A DNA stretch of 64,000 bases, taken from the NCBI GenBank assembly GCA_005879315.1, contig VBLC01000046.1:129424-193423 (forward strand), written 5' to 3'. The notes beneath the pieces were generated by a model. It was not told the origin of the DNA, ran no database searches, and saw nothing but the letters and a program-made list of their open reading frames with translations. The position numbers and the translations under genes are program-made. The DNA is from Deltaproteobacteria bacterium. GTDB lineage: Bacteria > Myxococcota > Myxococcia > Myxococcales > 40CM-4-68-19. Each line of letters starts with the position of its first letter. Positions within the stretch are counted from its first letter, which is position 1. Of this stretch, positions 18,155 through 28,000 are shown one piece after another.

Positions 18155-18279
18155 ACCCGGGCCCGGGTTCGTACACGCGTGCGGGTAGGGGGACGCCGAC
18201 GGGTTCGGAAAGAAGTGCCGTGCCCGTAGCCGTCCCCGTCCCCGTGAACGTAAACGCACCCGGACCCGGGCCCGTTTTT
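18155..18279 (+). terminator. Degenerate hexanucleotide repeat with terminator-like ends
   Basis: Between two convergent genes. From 18220 the sequence can be cut into 6-mers of GTNNNC type (gtgccc gtagcc gtcccc gtcccc gtgaac gtaaac gcaccc ggaccc gggccc), and the left part has a similar 6-base rhythm. CGGGCCCGGGT (18158-18168) pairs with ACCCGGGCCCG (18264-18274), which is followed by TTTTT. This gives an 11-bp stem with a long inner loop that could end the transcript of the isomerase gene. Confidence 0.5.
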
Positions 18280-20513
18280 CAGCGTAGCAGTTCGAGCCAT
18301 CGTCTCGCTTCGATTGCGCGTCCGGGGGGCGCGTCTTTTCCCAGCGCCAAGAACGCCTCTCTCGCCATGGCGTCGTTGCCGAGGTGCCACGCCGCGATTC
18401 CCTTCATCCGCAGCGCCTCCTCGATGAACCTGGCGTCGGGCAGCTCGCGCGACAGCGCGCTCTCGGCGAAGCGCAAGCATTCCTGCCATGCGCCGCGGTT
18501 CTGCATCTGCTTGGCGATGAGGTAGGCGGCGAGCCCGTCGCGCGGTCGGGCCGCGTCCAGCTCGCGCAGCGCGAGGACGACCTCGGGGCCGGTGTTACCC
18601 TCTGCGAAGAGGGACCGCAGCGCCGGCCAGGTAACCCGATCGCGGACCGCGCGGAGCCGCACCGTCAGCGACCGCTCGGCGGCCTCGGTCTGCGGTAGCC
18701 GGGCCGCCTCTTCGTAGCGCGCGATCGCCTGCGGGACATCGCTCGCCTTCCACGCCGCATCGCCCGCCTGGACCAGCACCTGCGCCCGCAGCGGAGCGGA
18801 GATCTTGGGATGCGACAGCGCCTTGGCCTCCGTCTGCTGCGCGCGGGCGCTCTCTCCCGCGGCGATCTGCGCACGCGCCAGCTGCAGGAGCAGCGCCGGA
18901 TCGTCCGGCTCCATCTCGGCACAGCGGCTCCACAGCCCCGCGGCCGCGAGCACTTCCCCGCGTTGCACCGCCGCCAGAGCCTCGCGCTGCAGTCCGGCCA
19001 CCTCGTGCGCGCAACGTTTGCGGACGATCGCCGGCGCCGAGTATCGCTGCGAAGCCAGCGCCACCGCGCGCTCCGGCTCGTGCAGCGAGTCGAGGAATCT
19101 GCCGTGCTCTTCCGCGAGCGCGCCCAGATCGCCGAGCGAGTCGGAGCGGTACGCCTGCCGCACGAACGCCGGACCGCGCGTCTCCCACAGCCAACGGACG
19201 AACGAGCCCGCCGTGGTGTACGCCCGCGCTCCCGACTCGGCGTAGAAAAGGCCAGGCTGGAAGAGCCGCTGCACCTGGGGCATGAGATGGAGGTCGCGCA
19301 GCGCGCGCGCCTCCTCATGCACCGTGAATTCTCCCGCCGGCCAGTCGCCCGCCACCGCCAGGCCCTCGATGAGCGCCATGTCGGGGACGAGCCCGCGCAG
19401 CGATCCCGGAACGCCCCAGGGCCCGCGCGCGATGTCCGCCGCGAGTGCGTGGACCAGCTCATGGCGCAGGATCGGATGCGGCGCGGGCGCGTCGTTGGTG
19501 TGGATCTGCCGTAGCCACGGCTTGGTGAAGCTGGTCTCGGCCGCGCCGAGCAGCCGGCGCTTCTCGTCGGCCGAGCGGTAGAAGTAGACGTCGACCTTTC
19601 CGCCCTCGCCTCCTTCGCCGAGAAAATCGCGCGCCGCGAGATAGGACGCCTCGGCATCGCGCCCGAGAAGCGCCTGCTCCGCCGGCGCCTTCTCGCGCGG
19701 GAAGTGGAGCACCAGGTGCCCGGTCTCGAGCCGTCCGCCCAGCTCCGCATCGAGGAGAGATGCGCTCGCCTTCCAATGAAGGGCTTGCGCCTGCAGCGAT
19801 AGCCAGAGAGCGCCGACGGCGCAGAGCAAGAGGGGCACTGCAGAACGCCGCTGCCCATTGGCGACAAGAGCGACGCCGATGGCTGCGCCGGCATAGAGCA
19901 GCGTCGCTCCGCGAAAGATCCAGAGCGCGCTCGAGGGCCGGATGGCCTCGTCGTAGAGCGGTCCCGGGTACATTCCGCCCAGATGGTCGAAGACGAAGAC
20001 CTGCGGCCCGCGCAGGACCGGCCAAAGCGAAACGGCGAGCGCTGCGACGAAGATCGCCGCGACCGCGAGCCCCTCGCGGCGCGGCCAGAGAAAACCGCAG
20101 GCGACTCCGACCGCAGCCGAAAGCGCTCCGCTGGGGAGGGCCAGCGCTGCGTAGAGGGCCAATCCGCCGAGCGGCTCGCATGCCGGCCTGCGCAAGCCGT
20201 TGAGCAGGATGACGAGCACTGGAACGGCGAGCGCGCAAAGCCCAAAGCAAAGCGCGCGCCGCGCCGCTCGCGCCGGGGACGGTGCGGCGAGCTCGCGCTC
20301 CATGCGCGCCGCCGCCACTCCCGGCGCCGCGCCGAAGAGGCCGGCCGCGAGCGCGACGAGCTCGCTCAGCTCGTAGCCGAGATGATCGGCGAGCGGCAGA
20401 AAGCAGGCGACGAGCGCGAGGAGAAAGAGCGCGAAGAGATAGAGCCGCGGTCCGCGCCGCTGCCACAGCGCGCTTGCCCCCTCGGGCCACGTGCTGTCAG
20501 ACTGAACGCGCAT
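18279..20513 (-). CDS. Membrane-anchored gluzincin-like protein with TPRs
   Basis: A 744-aa protein starting at MRVQSDSTW; GGGAGG lies six bases upstream of this ATG. Residues about 25-260 contain six to eight hydrophobic segments. The soluble part has a zinc peptidase signature ILRHELVHALAADI with a downstream ALIEGLAVA glutamate, as in peptidase MA-like gluzincins, then TPR-like repeats to the end. It probably sits in the inner membrane with a periplasmic protease domain. Its start overlaps that of the divergent PilZ gene (CATG), so each promoter must lie in or near the other gene. The substrate is unknown. Confidence 0.78.
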   Translation of the reverse strand: MRVQSDSTWPEGASALWQRRGPRLYLFALFLLALVACFLPLADHLGYELSELVALAAGLFGAAPGVAAARMERELAAPSPARAARRALCFGLCALAVPVLVILLNGLRRPACEPLGGLALYAALALPSGALSAAVGVACGFLWPRREGLAVAAIFVAALAVSLWPVLRGPQVFVFDHLGGMYPGPLYDEAIRPSSALWIFRGATLLYAGAAIGVALVANGQRRSAVPLLLCAVGALWLSLQAQALHWKASASLLDAELGGRLETGHLVLHFPREKAPAEQALLGRDAEASYLAARDFLGEGGEGGKVDVYFYRSADEKRRLLGAAETSFTKPWLRQIHTNDAPAPHPILRHELVHALAADIARGPWGVPGSLRGLVPDMALIEGLAVAGDWPAGEFTVHEEARALRDLHLMPQVQRLFQPGLFYAESGARAYTTAGSFVRWLWETRGPAFVRQAYRSDSLGDLGALAEEHGRFLDSLHEPERAVALASQRYSAPAIVRKRCAHEVAGLQREALAAVQRGEVLAAAGLWSRCAEMEPDDPALLLQLARAQIAAGESARAQQTEAKALSHPKISAPLRAQVLVQAGDAAWKASDVPQAIARYEEAARLPQTEAAERSLTVRLRAVRDRVTWPALRSLFAEGNTGPEVVLALRELDAARPRDGLAAYLIAKQMQNRGAWQECLRFAESALSRELPDARFIEEALRMKGIAAWHLGNDAMAREAFLALGKDAPPGRAIEARRWLELLR

Positions 20514-20901
20514 GGCGCCTCCCGACGACCTCCGCAAGAGCCCGCGCGCTCCCATCCGCTTGCGCGTCGATTACGAGCGGATGAACTCCTTCTTCGCCGA
20601 CTACACCGCCAACATCTCCAAGGGCGGCACTTTCATCAAGACCGAGCGGCCGCTGCCCATCGGCACGCGCTGCCTGTTCTCCTTTTCCCTTCCCGCGCTC
20701 TCCGAGCCGCTGCAGCTCGAGGGCGAAGTGAGCTGGATCCTCCCGCCCGAGACGGCGCGGGAGCGGGGCGAGAACCCCGGGATGGGCGTGCGCTTCCTCT
20801 TCTCCGAACGCGCCGCGCAGCGCGAGTTCGAGGATCTGGTCGAGCGGATGATGGAGCAGAGCCTGGGCGAAGAAGTCGCGCAAGGCTTGCTCGAGCGCTG
20901 A
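20512..20901 (+). CDS. PilZ-domain protein of the myxobacterial type
   Basis: A 129-aa single-domain protein. It has the RxxxR-like basic start (SPRAPIRLRVDY), the NISKGGTFIKT turn corresponding to D/NxSxxG of c-di-GMP-binding PilZ domains, and GMGVRFLF near the end. The wording (GTFIKT..PLPIGT) fits the paralogous PilZ family abundant in Myxococcus xanthus. Whether it binds c-di-GMP cannot be read; the arginines are present but the spacing is not canonical. No strong SD is seen before the ATG, which shares bases with the divergent gene start. Confidence 0.85.
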   Translation: MAPPDDLRKSPRAPIRLRVDYERMNSFFADYTANISKGGTFIKTERPLPIGTRCLFSFSLPALSEPLQLEGEVSWILPPETARERGENPGMGVRFLFSERAAQREFEDLVERMMEQSLGEEVAQGLLER

Positions 20902-20903
20902 GG

Positions 20904-21347
20904 TCACTCGGGGATGTCGATGAACACCGCGCGGGTCCCCGGCCCGACGGCGTGCGCGGCGGCCTCGCCTCCGCCGACCTCGACGACATAGCGGGAGGGC
21001 TTCTTCACGGTGCGGACGATGTCGGTGCGCGGCTCGGCGCGCTCGACGACCCCGACGACGGTGCGGTCCTCGCCGAGAAAGATCATGTCGAGCGAGAGGA
21101 GCGTGTTGTGCATCCAGAAGCCGTGCTCGGCGGTGGCGGGGAAGAGGAAGATCATGCCGCGGTCCTGCGGCAGATCGCGGCGGAACATCAGCCCGCGCTC
21201 GCGATCCGCGCCGTTGGCGGCGATCTCCACCTTCACGATCCAGGGCCCGCGCGGCGTCTCGAAGCGCACCGAGCCAACCCGCAGCTCCGTTTTCTCCGCG
21301 GCCTGGCTGTGGCAGGCGAGAAGAAGAAGGAAAAGGGCACGCCGCAT
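20904..21347 (-). CDS. DUF192 family lipoprotein
   Basis: A 147-aa protein with a signal peptide ending in the lipobox LLACHS. The mature part has the DUF192 (COG1430) core: ANGADRERGLMFRRDLPQDRGMIFLFP, HGFWMHNTLLSLDMIFLGED and VFIDIPE. The function of this family is not established. The stop is three bases from the convergent PilZ gene, and the gene lies ten bases downstream of, and in the same direction as, the Cys-rich lipoprotein gene, so the two are likely an operon. Confidence 0.85.
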   Translation of the reverse strand: MRRALFLLLLACHSQAAEKTELRVGSVRFETPRGPWIVKVEIAANGADRERGLMFRRDLPQDRGMIFLFPATAEHGFWMHNTLLSLDMIFLGEDRTVVGVVERAEPRTDIVRTVKKPSRYVVEVGGGEAAAHAVGPGTRAVFIDIPE

Positions 21348-21356
21348 GGGCGACCG

Positions 21357-21740
21357 TTATCGCGCCGTCCTCACGCAATACCAACTGGAATTCACCTGGC
21401 CGAAGAGCTGCGAATACTTGTCCGGCGGAAGCCGCTGCTTCATCGCATCGAGGTATGCCGAGCTCAAGTTGAGCTGCGAACAGGTCATGCCCGCGGGACA
21501 GCTCGCGCCGGCTCCGGCGCAGGACTGCGAGCAGTAGCCGCTATTGAATCCCGGCGTGGCGAGGCAGGCAAAGCTCTCGCACTCGCTCGATCCCAGATAG
21601 AGGTACTCGCGCCCCGGCTGCGGTTGCAGCTCGCCGCCGTTGATGTCCTGGACGTGACAGGGCGCACCCAGATCGCTCCGCGCGCACGCTCCGGCAAGCA
21701 AGAGAAGTGTCAGGCGCGCGACGGTTCGGAACCCCTTCAT
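21357..21740 (-). CDS. Small Cys-rich lipoprotein
   Basis: A 127-aa protein. I moved the start from 21905 to ATG 21740, where a signal sequence begins (MKGFRTVARLTLLLLAGAC). The mature part has eight further cysteines in about 100 residues (for example CESFACL, YCSQSC, SCPAGMTC), suggesting disulfides outside the cytoplasm. It is divergent from the Nfs/Glt-like locus. In M. xanthus the gltBAC cluster also includes a lipoprotein gene, gltK, so this could be the positional counterpart, but I cannot confirm homology by eye. Confidence 0.7.
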   Translation of the reverse strand: MKGFRTVARLTLLLLAGACARSDLGAPCHVQDINGGELQPQPGREYLYLGSSECESFACLATPGFNSGYCSQSCAGAGASCPAGMTCSQLNLSSAYLDAMKQRLPPDKYSQLFGQVNSSWYCVRTAR

Positions 21741-21819
21741 GCGGGTGGAAAGTTGGTTCTCAGCCCCCCTTCCGCAAGGGGTTGCCCGCCTGGCGACCGG
21801 CTCCCATGTTTGCGGCGCC

Positions 21820-22473
21820 ATGCGCCTGCTGCCGCTCTGCATCATCGCCCTCCTTGCTACTCCTCTGCGAGCCGAGGGCCCGCCGGAGGCCGCGGACACC
21901 GTCACCGCCGTCCAAAAGAGGCCCCTGCGGCAGGCGAAGCGGCTGGAGATCCTGCCCTACGGCGCAATGAGCATCGGCGATCCGTATCTACAGCGCTGGG
22001 GCGCCGGCCTGCGTGCGATGTATCACCTCCGCGAGGGCCTCTCGCTCGGCCTGGACGCGACCGGCCTGGGCACCTGGGCGACCGAGGATTTCGTCATCGC
22101 CAAGCGCGAGCTGCATGCTCGCATCGTCGATTCGCGGCAGCGCGCATCGCTCGCGGCCGTCGTCTCGATCGCGCCGCTCTACGGAAAAGTGGCGCTGCCG
22201 GGCGATGCCCTGGTGCATTTCGAAACCTTCGCCGACGCCGGCCTGGGCGCCGCCGTCACCGAGACCGACGCCACCCGGGGCGTCCGGCCGCTGGTGACCG
22301 CCGGCATCGGCCAGCGCATCTTCCTCAGCGAGAGTTTCGCGCTCACCGCTCGGGTGGGCGGCAATCTCTACGCCGAACGCGTCAAGGTGCCCGACGGCAC
22401 CCTCACCAAGGCGATGGGCTTCTGGAGCATCGCCCTGGGCATTTCGTTCTATCTCCCCGGCGGTGAGCGATGA
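21820..22473 (+). CDS. Outer-membrane beta-barrel protein (GltA/GltB- or NfsA/NfsB-like)
   Basis: A 217-aa protein. The start is ATG 21820, where a signal peptide begins (MRLLPLCIIALLATPLRAE); the track start 21739 lies in the spacer. The mature part is alternating strands typical of small barrels: LEILPYGAMSIGDPYLQRWGAGLRAMYHL, and a C-terminal strand ISFYLPGGER. The next gene encodes a paralogue sharing GDP..rwGAG.Ra.yHl. Position at the head of a set of TPR, FHA and barrel genes matches the GltA/GltB and NfsA/NfsB barrels of M. xanthus. Overlaps the next gene by ATGA. Confidence 0.72.
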   Translation: MRLLPLCIIALLATPLRAEGPPEAADTVTAVQKRPLRQAKRLEILPYGAMSIGDPYLQRWGAGLRAMYHLREGLSLGLDATGLGTWATEDFVIAKRELHARIVDSRQRASLAAVVSIAPLYGKVALPGDALVHFETFADAGLGAAVTETDATRGVRPLVTAGIGQRIFLSESFALTARVGGNLYAERVKVPDGTLTKAMGFWSIALGISFYLPGGER

Positions 22474-23246
22474 AGAGGAGCGTCATCGCGGCCGCGTTCC
22501 TCCTCGCCGCCGCCCAGTCGCGCGCCGAGGAGGAGAAGCCGAAGGCCACCCAGGTGGCGGTGGGCGAGGCCCCCGAGAAGCCCAAGGTGACGGCGGTCGC
22601 GATGGGCGAGCTTCCGCCCGTCGCAGGCGCATCGCGCTACCGCGCGCCGGCCTCGCTGCCTCCGGTGAGCGCGCAGCTCTTCCACCTCAAGGGCATGCTC
22701 GAGATCGAGCCGCTCTTCGCCTTCTCCATCGGCGATCCCTTCTGGCGCACCTTCGGCGCCGGCATTCGCGCCGAGCATCACATGGACGAGCGCTGGTCGC
22801 TGTCGGGCCACCTCATCGGCGGCTTCTCGCTCCTGGCGGCGCCCATTCAGGTGTGCACCGACGTCTCCTGCGGCGATCCGGCAGGGGACAAGCTCCGCTC
22901 CACTCCCGGAAAGCTGCAGCTTCTCGTCGGCGCGGAGCTGGGCTGGGCTCCCGTCTACGGCAAGCTCTCGCTGATGGGCGAGCGCACGCTGCATTTCGAC
23001 GCCTACCTCAGCGCCGGCCCGGAGCTGGTGATGGAGCGCATCGCGCCGGACGCGGCCTCGCCGGAGGCCACGCGCTGGGCGCCGGGAGCGCGCGTCTCGC
23101 TCGGCGAGCGGCTCTTCTTCGGCGATCGATTCACGGTGCGCATCGCAGCCAGCGAGCTGGTCTACTCCGGCCGGGTGCGCGGGCGCAGCGAGGTGGAGCG
23201 CAAGTTGACCTTCGAGGGCGGGTTGGCCTGGCTGTTCGGGCGGTGA
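22470..23246 (+). CDS. Second outer-membrane beta-barrel protein (GltA/GltB- or NfsA/NfsB-like)
   Basis: A 258-aa paralogue of the preceding gene. It has a signal peptide (MKRSVIAAAFLLAAAQSRAEE), a charged repetitive linker with a VAVGEAPEKPK/VAMGELPP near-repeat, then barrel strands (IEPLFAFSIGDPFWRTFGAGIRAEHHM, LQLLVGAELGWAPVYGKLSLM) and a final strand ending FEGGLAWLFGR. Two cysteines in CTDVSC may form a disulfide in a loop. Translational coupling with the first barrel suggests they act as a pair in one outer-membrane complex. Confidence 0.72.
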   Translation: MKRSVIAAAFLLAAAQSRAEEEKPKATQVAVGEAPEKPKVTAVAMGELPPVAGASRYRAPASLPPVSAQLFHLKGMLEIEPLFAFSIGDPFWRTFGAGIRAEHHMDERWSLSGHLIGGFSLLAAPIQVCTDVSCGDPAGDKLRSTPGKLQLLVGAELGWAPVYGKLSLMGERTLHFDAYLSAGPELVMERIAPDAASPEATRWAPGARVSLGERLFFGDRFTVRIAASELVYSGRVRGRSEVERKLTFEGGLAWLFGR

Positions 23247-23259
23247 AGGGGATGATGAC

Positions 23260-24957
23260 ATGCGCATCTGCGCATCTTTGACGGCGGCCGCGGTGCTCGC
23301 TGCGGGAGCGGCGCGGGCCGCCCCGGCCAGAGGCGCAGCGGAGGCCGCTGCGCAGGAGGCCTTCTCGCGCATCGACGGCGAGCAGCTGACCGCGGTGCAG
23401 GCGCAGGCGCGGTTCTCGCAGCTCATCGCGAGCCTGGCGGAGGCCGGCCTTTCGCGCAGCGGCACGGCGCTTCTGGCGTCGCTCGCCGCCGATGAGAAGC
23501 AGAGCGAGGACGTGCGCGCCGGCGCGCGAGCCCAGCTGATCGCGCGCGCCGGGCAGGACGACAGCCTCGCCCAGGCGGCGCTGACGGAAAAGATCGCGCC
23601 GGGGAAGCTGCCGGCCGCGATCGCGGTGCGGTTGGCGCGCGGCCACCTGGAGCGCGCGCTGCAGCTCTCCCCTCCGGAGGAGGGCGGCGATTTCATCGGG
23701 CTCCAGCCGGGGCCGTCGCTGGTGCCGGCCTCGGGCGAACCGCTCGACAAGGAGCTGGCGCGCGAGATGGGCGCCCCGCAGCAGGAGGCGAACGGCGCGG
23801 CAAAGCCGCAGGCGCCTGCGCCGGAGACCGACCGCAGGGCGCTGCGCGAGCTGGACGCGGCCCGCGCGCTGGCCGCCTCGGTGCCGGCCGGCGATCCATC
23901 CGAGGGAGACGCGCGGGAGGTGGCGGGGCTCGCAGCGCTGGCAGCGGGCGACGCCGAGAGCGCGGCGAAGGAGTTCCTTTCGCTGGCGCAGCTGCCGATC
24001 GAGCGCGGCGACGAGGGCGCCTCGGCGCGACGAGACGCCGCCTTCCTGCAGCTCGCGCGCCTCGCCTACCAAGGCGGTGACGATTCCCGCGCGACCGCCC
24101 TCTACGAGAAGGTCGGCCGCGGCGCGCCCGAGTGGCTCGACGCGCTCTTCGAAGCGAGCTGGGCGCACTTCCGCCGGGGCGAGGATGAGAAGGCGCTGGG
24201 GAATCTCCTCACCCTGCACGCGCCTTTCTTCCAGGGGCGATTCTTTCCCGAGTCGTTCGTGCTCAAGGCTCTGGTGCTCTACGAGAACTGCCGCTACGGC
24301 GACGCGCGCCGCGCGCTCGACGAGTTCGACCGGCGCTACCAGCCGCTGCAGGAGGGCCTGACGTCCGCGCTGGAAAAGCTGACCACGCCGCAGGCCGCTT
24401 ATGAATTCCTCGCCCGCGGCGCGGTGGGGCTGCAGCCCTCGCCGGCGCGCGAGGAGATCGGACGCCTCGAGCAGGAGCTGCAGCCCGACGTCGCCGCGGT
24501 GGTCGAGCTGGCGCAGGAGATCGACTCGATCGACAAGCGGCCGGCCGCGTTCCGCGCCTCCAGGCTGGTGGCGCGCATGGCGACTTCGGCGCGGCAGGCG
24601 CGGCTCGACCTGATCGACGGCGCCGGCCGCAAGCTCCTCGCGCGGATGGGGGCGGAGCGGGCCGAGCTGCGCGAGCTGCTCGCCCAGTCGCTGCGGCTCT
24701 CCTACGAGATCGCCGGCCGGGAGAAGGAGCTCGCCACCTCGAACGAGCCGGGTCTCGCGGCGCAGCCGCAGCGCGATCCGCCCCAGGTCAAGGACGACGA
24801 GGAGGTATGGCCTTTCCAGGGCGAGTACTGGCGCGACGAGCTCGGCAGCTACCGGTACCAGCTCGGCCAGCGTTGCCGCCATGCGCGGCCCGCGCTGCCG
24901 CAGGCGGCGAAGGGCGGACCTGCGCCGGCCAAGGTGGCGGCCGAGCCCGGCCGCTGA
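23260..24957 (+). CDS. Exported TPR-like protein (GltC/NfsC-like position)
   Basis: A 565-aa protein with a signal peptide (MRICASLTAAAVLAAGAARA) and an all-helical body with TPR-like units (AREVAGLAALAAGDAESAAKEFLSLAQ, RLAYQGGDDSRATALYEKV, LVLYENCRYGDARRALDEF). Near the C-terminus EYWRDELGSYRYQLGQRC forms a compact aromatic block that is probably family-defining. Starts 13 bases after the second barrel gene. In the Glt and Nfs systems a periplasmic or OM-bound TPR protein (GltC/NfsC) follows the barrel pair. Assignment is by architecture and order, not by alignment. Confidence 0.65.
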   Translation: MRICASLTAAAVLAAGAARAAPARGAAEAAAQEAFSRIDGEQLTAVQAQARFSQLIASLAEAGLSRSGTALLASLAADEKQSEDVRAGARAQLIARAGQDDSLAQAALTEKIAPGKLPAAIAVRLARGHLERALQLSPPEEGGDFIGLQPGPSLVPASGEPLDKELAREMGAPQQEANGAAKPQAPAPETDRRALRELDAARALAASVPAGDPSEGDAREVAGLAALAAGDAESAAKEFLSLAQLPIERGDEGASARRDAAFLQLARLAYQGGDDSRATALYEKVGRGAPEWLDALFEASWAHFRRGEDEKALGNLLTLHAPFFQGRFFPESFVLKALVLYENCRYGDARRALDEFDRRYQPLQEGLTSALEKLTTPQAAYEFLARGAVGLQPSPAREEIGRLEQELQPDVAAVVELAQEIDSIDKRPAAFRASRLVARMATSARQARLDLIDGAGRKLLARMGAERAELRELLAQSLRLSYEIAGREKELATSNEPGLAAQPQRDPPQVKDDEEVWPFQGEYWRDELGSYRYQLGQRCRHARPALPQAAKGGPAPAKVAAEPGR

Positions 24958-24964
24958 TCCGTCG

Positions 24965-25054
24965 ATGCGAAAGGAAGTTCCCAGCCTGGGAGACATCGTT
25001 CACACCGCCGCCGTCGGCAGGCCGGCGCTGCCGGGCGCGAAGGTTGCAGCCTGA
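24965..25054 (+). CDS. Possible 29-aa ORF in the gap before the large TPR gene
   Basis: An open frame MRKEVPSLGDIVHTAAVGRPALPGAKVAA with no clear SD, in the 115-base gap between two genes of the Nfs/Glt-like locus. The gap otherwise shows only the strong GGGAGGGGAGGGG stretch that serves as SD for the gene at 25073. It may be noise. Confidence 0.15.
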   Translation: MRKEVPSLGDIVHTAAVGRPALPGAKVAA

Positions 25055-25072
25055 GAGGGAGGGGAGGGGTCC

Positions 25073-28000
25073 ATGCTCGTTCTCTTCATCGCCGCCGCCA
25101 TCGCTCAACAGCCCGCCCGCGACAAGGCGCTGCTCCACCCCCACGTCGAGCAGATCGTGGCGGAGAAGGAGCAGGAGCAGGAGCAGACACTGCGGCGCCT
25201 TCTTTCGCTGGGCGGTTCGGCGGAGGAACAGGCGGAAGTGACGGCCCGCCTCGCGGCGGTGCTGCGAGCGCGCGGTCTTTCCCTCTCCATCCGCGCCCAG
25301 GCCGAAGCCGACCAGGGCGACGAGGTCTCGGCAGGCCGCGATCGCGCCACCGTCGCCGCCGTGCGCGCCGAGGCCATCGCGCGCTATCGCGAGCTCTTGA
25401 AGAAATATCCCGCCGCGCCGCGCCTGGACGAGGCGCTCTTCTTCCTCGCCGACATCCTCCAGGACTCGAGCCGCGATCAGGAGGCGGTGGCCGCCGCCCG
25501 CGAGCTGGTGAAGAAGTACCCGCGCTCGCCCTGGGCGCCCGCCAGCCACGTCTTTCTCGGTGAGCATCTCTTCGACCAGGCCAAACTGGCCGAGGCGCTG
25601 CACGAGTACCGCGCCGCCGCCGAAGTGCCCGGAGACGAGGTCTATCCCTACGCGCTCTACAAGGCGGCCTGGTGCCGGTTCAATCAAGGCGCCTTCGTCG
25701 ACGCCATGAAGCTTCTGCGCCGCGTGGTGGAGGTCTCGGCTAAGGCCGGCGACGAGAACAAGGTCCACCTCGCCCGCGAGGCGCGCCGCGACTATGTCAT
25801 CGCCTACGCCCGCGTCGGCAAGCCCGAAGCGGCTCGCGACGAGTTCGCCCAGATCTTCGGCGCCGAGGCGGGCCGCAAGATGCTCGAGCAGTACGGCAAG
25901 CTGCTCTTCGAGACCGGCCGCGATCCCGAAGCGCAACTGGTCCACCGCCAGCTGCTCGAGATCCACGGCGACATCGCGGCGGCGGCGCTCGATCGAACAC
26001 GCCTGCTCGTCCTCGCCCAGCGCAGCGGCCGGCGCACCGAGCTGCTCCGCGAGGCGAAGTTGCTGACCGAGACGTTCCTGCGGGTGAAGAAGAACGCCGC
26101 GCCCGGCGACGAGGCCTTCGAGGAAGCGAGCCGCATCGCCGAGGAGACGCTGCGCAACCTCGCCGTGCAGATCCACAACGAGGCGCGCAAGACCGATCTG
26201 GAGGAGACCTGGGCGGCTGCGCGCTCGCTCTATTCGCAATACCTGACCATCTTCCCCGACGCGCCAGACGCCTACGAGCTGCGCTTCTTCTACGGCGAGC
26301 TCCTCTACGCGCAGGACGACAAGGGCGAGGCGGCCGGGATGTACGAGGCGGTCGTGCGGCAGGACATGGCGCGCAATCCGCCCGGCCGCTGGCTGCAGAA
26401 GGCAGCGTGGAGCGCGGTGCTCTCGCGCGACGAGTTCATCCGCGGCGATGCGAAGGAGAAGAAGGATACCGGCGAACGCCGCGCGCAGCGGCCGCTCACG
26501 GCCGACGAACAGAAGCTGGCCGCGGCCTGCCGCCTCTATCTGCTGGCGCTGCCCGAGGGTCCGCACGCCGTCGAGGTCGCCTTCAAGGTCGGCCGGCTCG
26601 AGTACGTCTCCAGCGACCTGCCCGAAGCCGAGAAGCATCTCTCCTGGGTCGCGCTCAAGCACCCCGAGCACGAGCTGGCCGAGTACGCCGCCAACCTGGT
26701 TCTCGACATCTCCAACCTGCGCAAGGATTGGGAGAGCGTGCACCGCTGGGCGATCAAGTTCCTCGAGGACAGGAAGCTGACTGCGCATGGGACGCTCGCG
26801 AACGATCTGCGGCGCATCGAGGAGGAGAGCGCGTACGGCATCTCCGACTCGACCGGGACGGACGAGAAGAAGGCGGAGACCCTGCTGGCGTTCGCCGCGT
26901 CTCATCCCAAGGGCGAGCTGACCGACAAGGCGCTCTTCGGAGCTGCCGCGGCCCTGTCGCGCGCCGGCCGTGTCGACGATGCGCTGGCGGCGCGCGCGCG
27001 GGTCTGGAAGGAGACGCCGGCTTCGCCGCTGGTGCCTCGGGCGCTGCTCTCGTCCGCTTCCGACCACGCCGCCGTCGGGGATGTCGGTGAGGCGGCCGCG
27101 CTGCTCGAGAAGTACGCGGCGGGTTTCCAGAAGCAGCACGCGCTGGAGAAGTGGCTGCGCGAGCACGGCAAGACCAGGAAGGCGAAGAGCGCGCCCGTCT
27201 ACGAAGAGACCAAGGCGCAGACCGCGCTGCACGACGCGGCCTTCTTGCGCGAGGCGCGCGGCGAGCTGCGACAGGCGCTGAGCGATCGCGCGCTGGCGCT
27301 GCAGCTGTGGAAGAAAGCGGCGGACTCCGACGACGAGCTCTTCGCCAAGGCCGCGCTGCGAGCAAGACTGGGTGAGGCGGCCCGCGCCGCGCGCGAGTTC
27401 ACCGCGGTCGCCCGCGAGGCGAAAGCGAAGCCGGCGCTGGAGTTGACGGCGCTGCGCGAGGCGGCGAGGCAGTACGCGCGCGCCGGCGAGACGGGAAATG
27501 CGCAGTGGTCGTGGACCGAGCTCGAGCGCGTCTTCAAGTCTCTCGCCCCGAAAGCGCGCGAGAAGCTGACGCCCGACGCGCTCGCGGCAGCCGCCGAGGC
27601 GCACTTCGCGCTCGGCACGCACGCCTTCGATCAATTCAAGCGGCAGCAGATCCAGCCGCCCTTGATGGCGACGCTCAACCGCAAGGTGACTCTCCTGCAG
27701 GCGGTGAAGAGGCGCGCCGAAGAGACCGTCGCCATGCGCCAGGCCGAGCCCGCCGTCTGCGCTCTGGCCCAGCTCGGCGAGGCGCAGATCCTGCTGGGGC
27801 AGGCCATCGCGCAGAGCCCCTTCCCGCCGCGGCTCAACGGGGAGCAGCGAAAGCTCTACCGCGAGATGCTCGAGGAGAAGGCGCAACCGCTCCAGGTGGA
27901 CGCGCGGGAGACCCTCAAGAGCGCCGACGAGAAGGCGCGCGAGCTGGGCGTGACCGGCAGCTGCGCCGCGAAAGTCTCCTCGCTCTTGGAGAAGGTCAAC

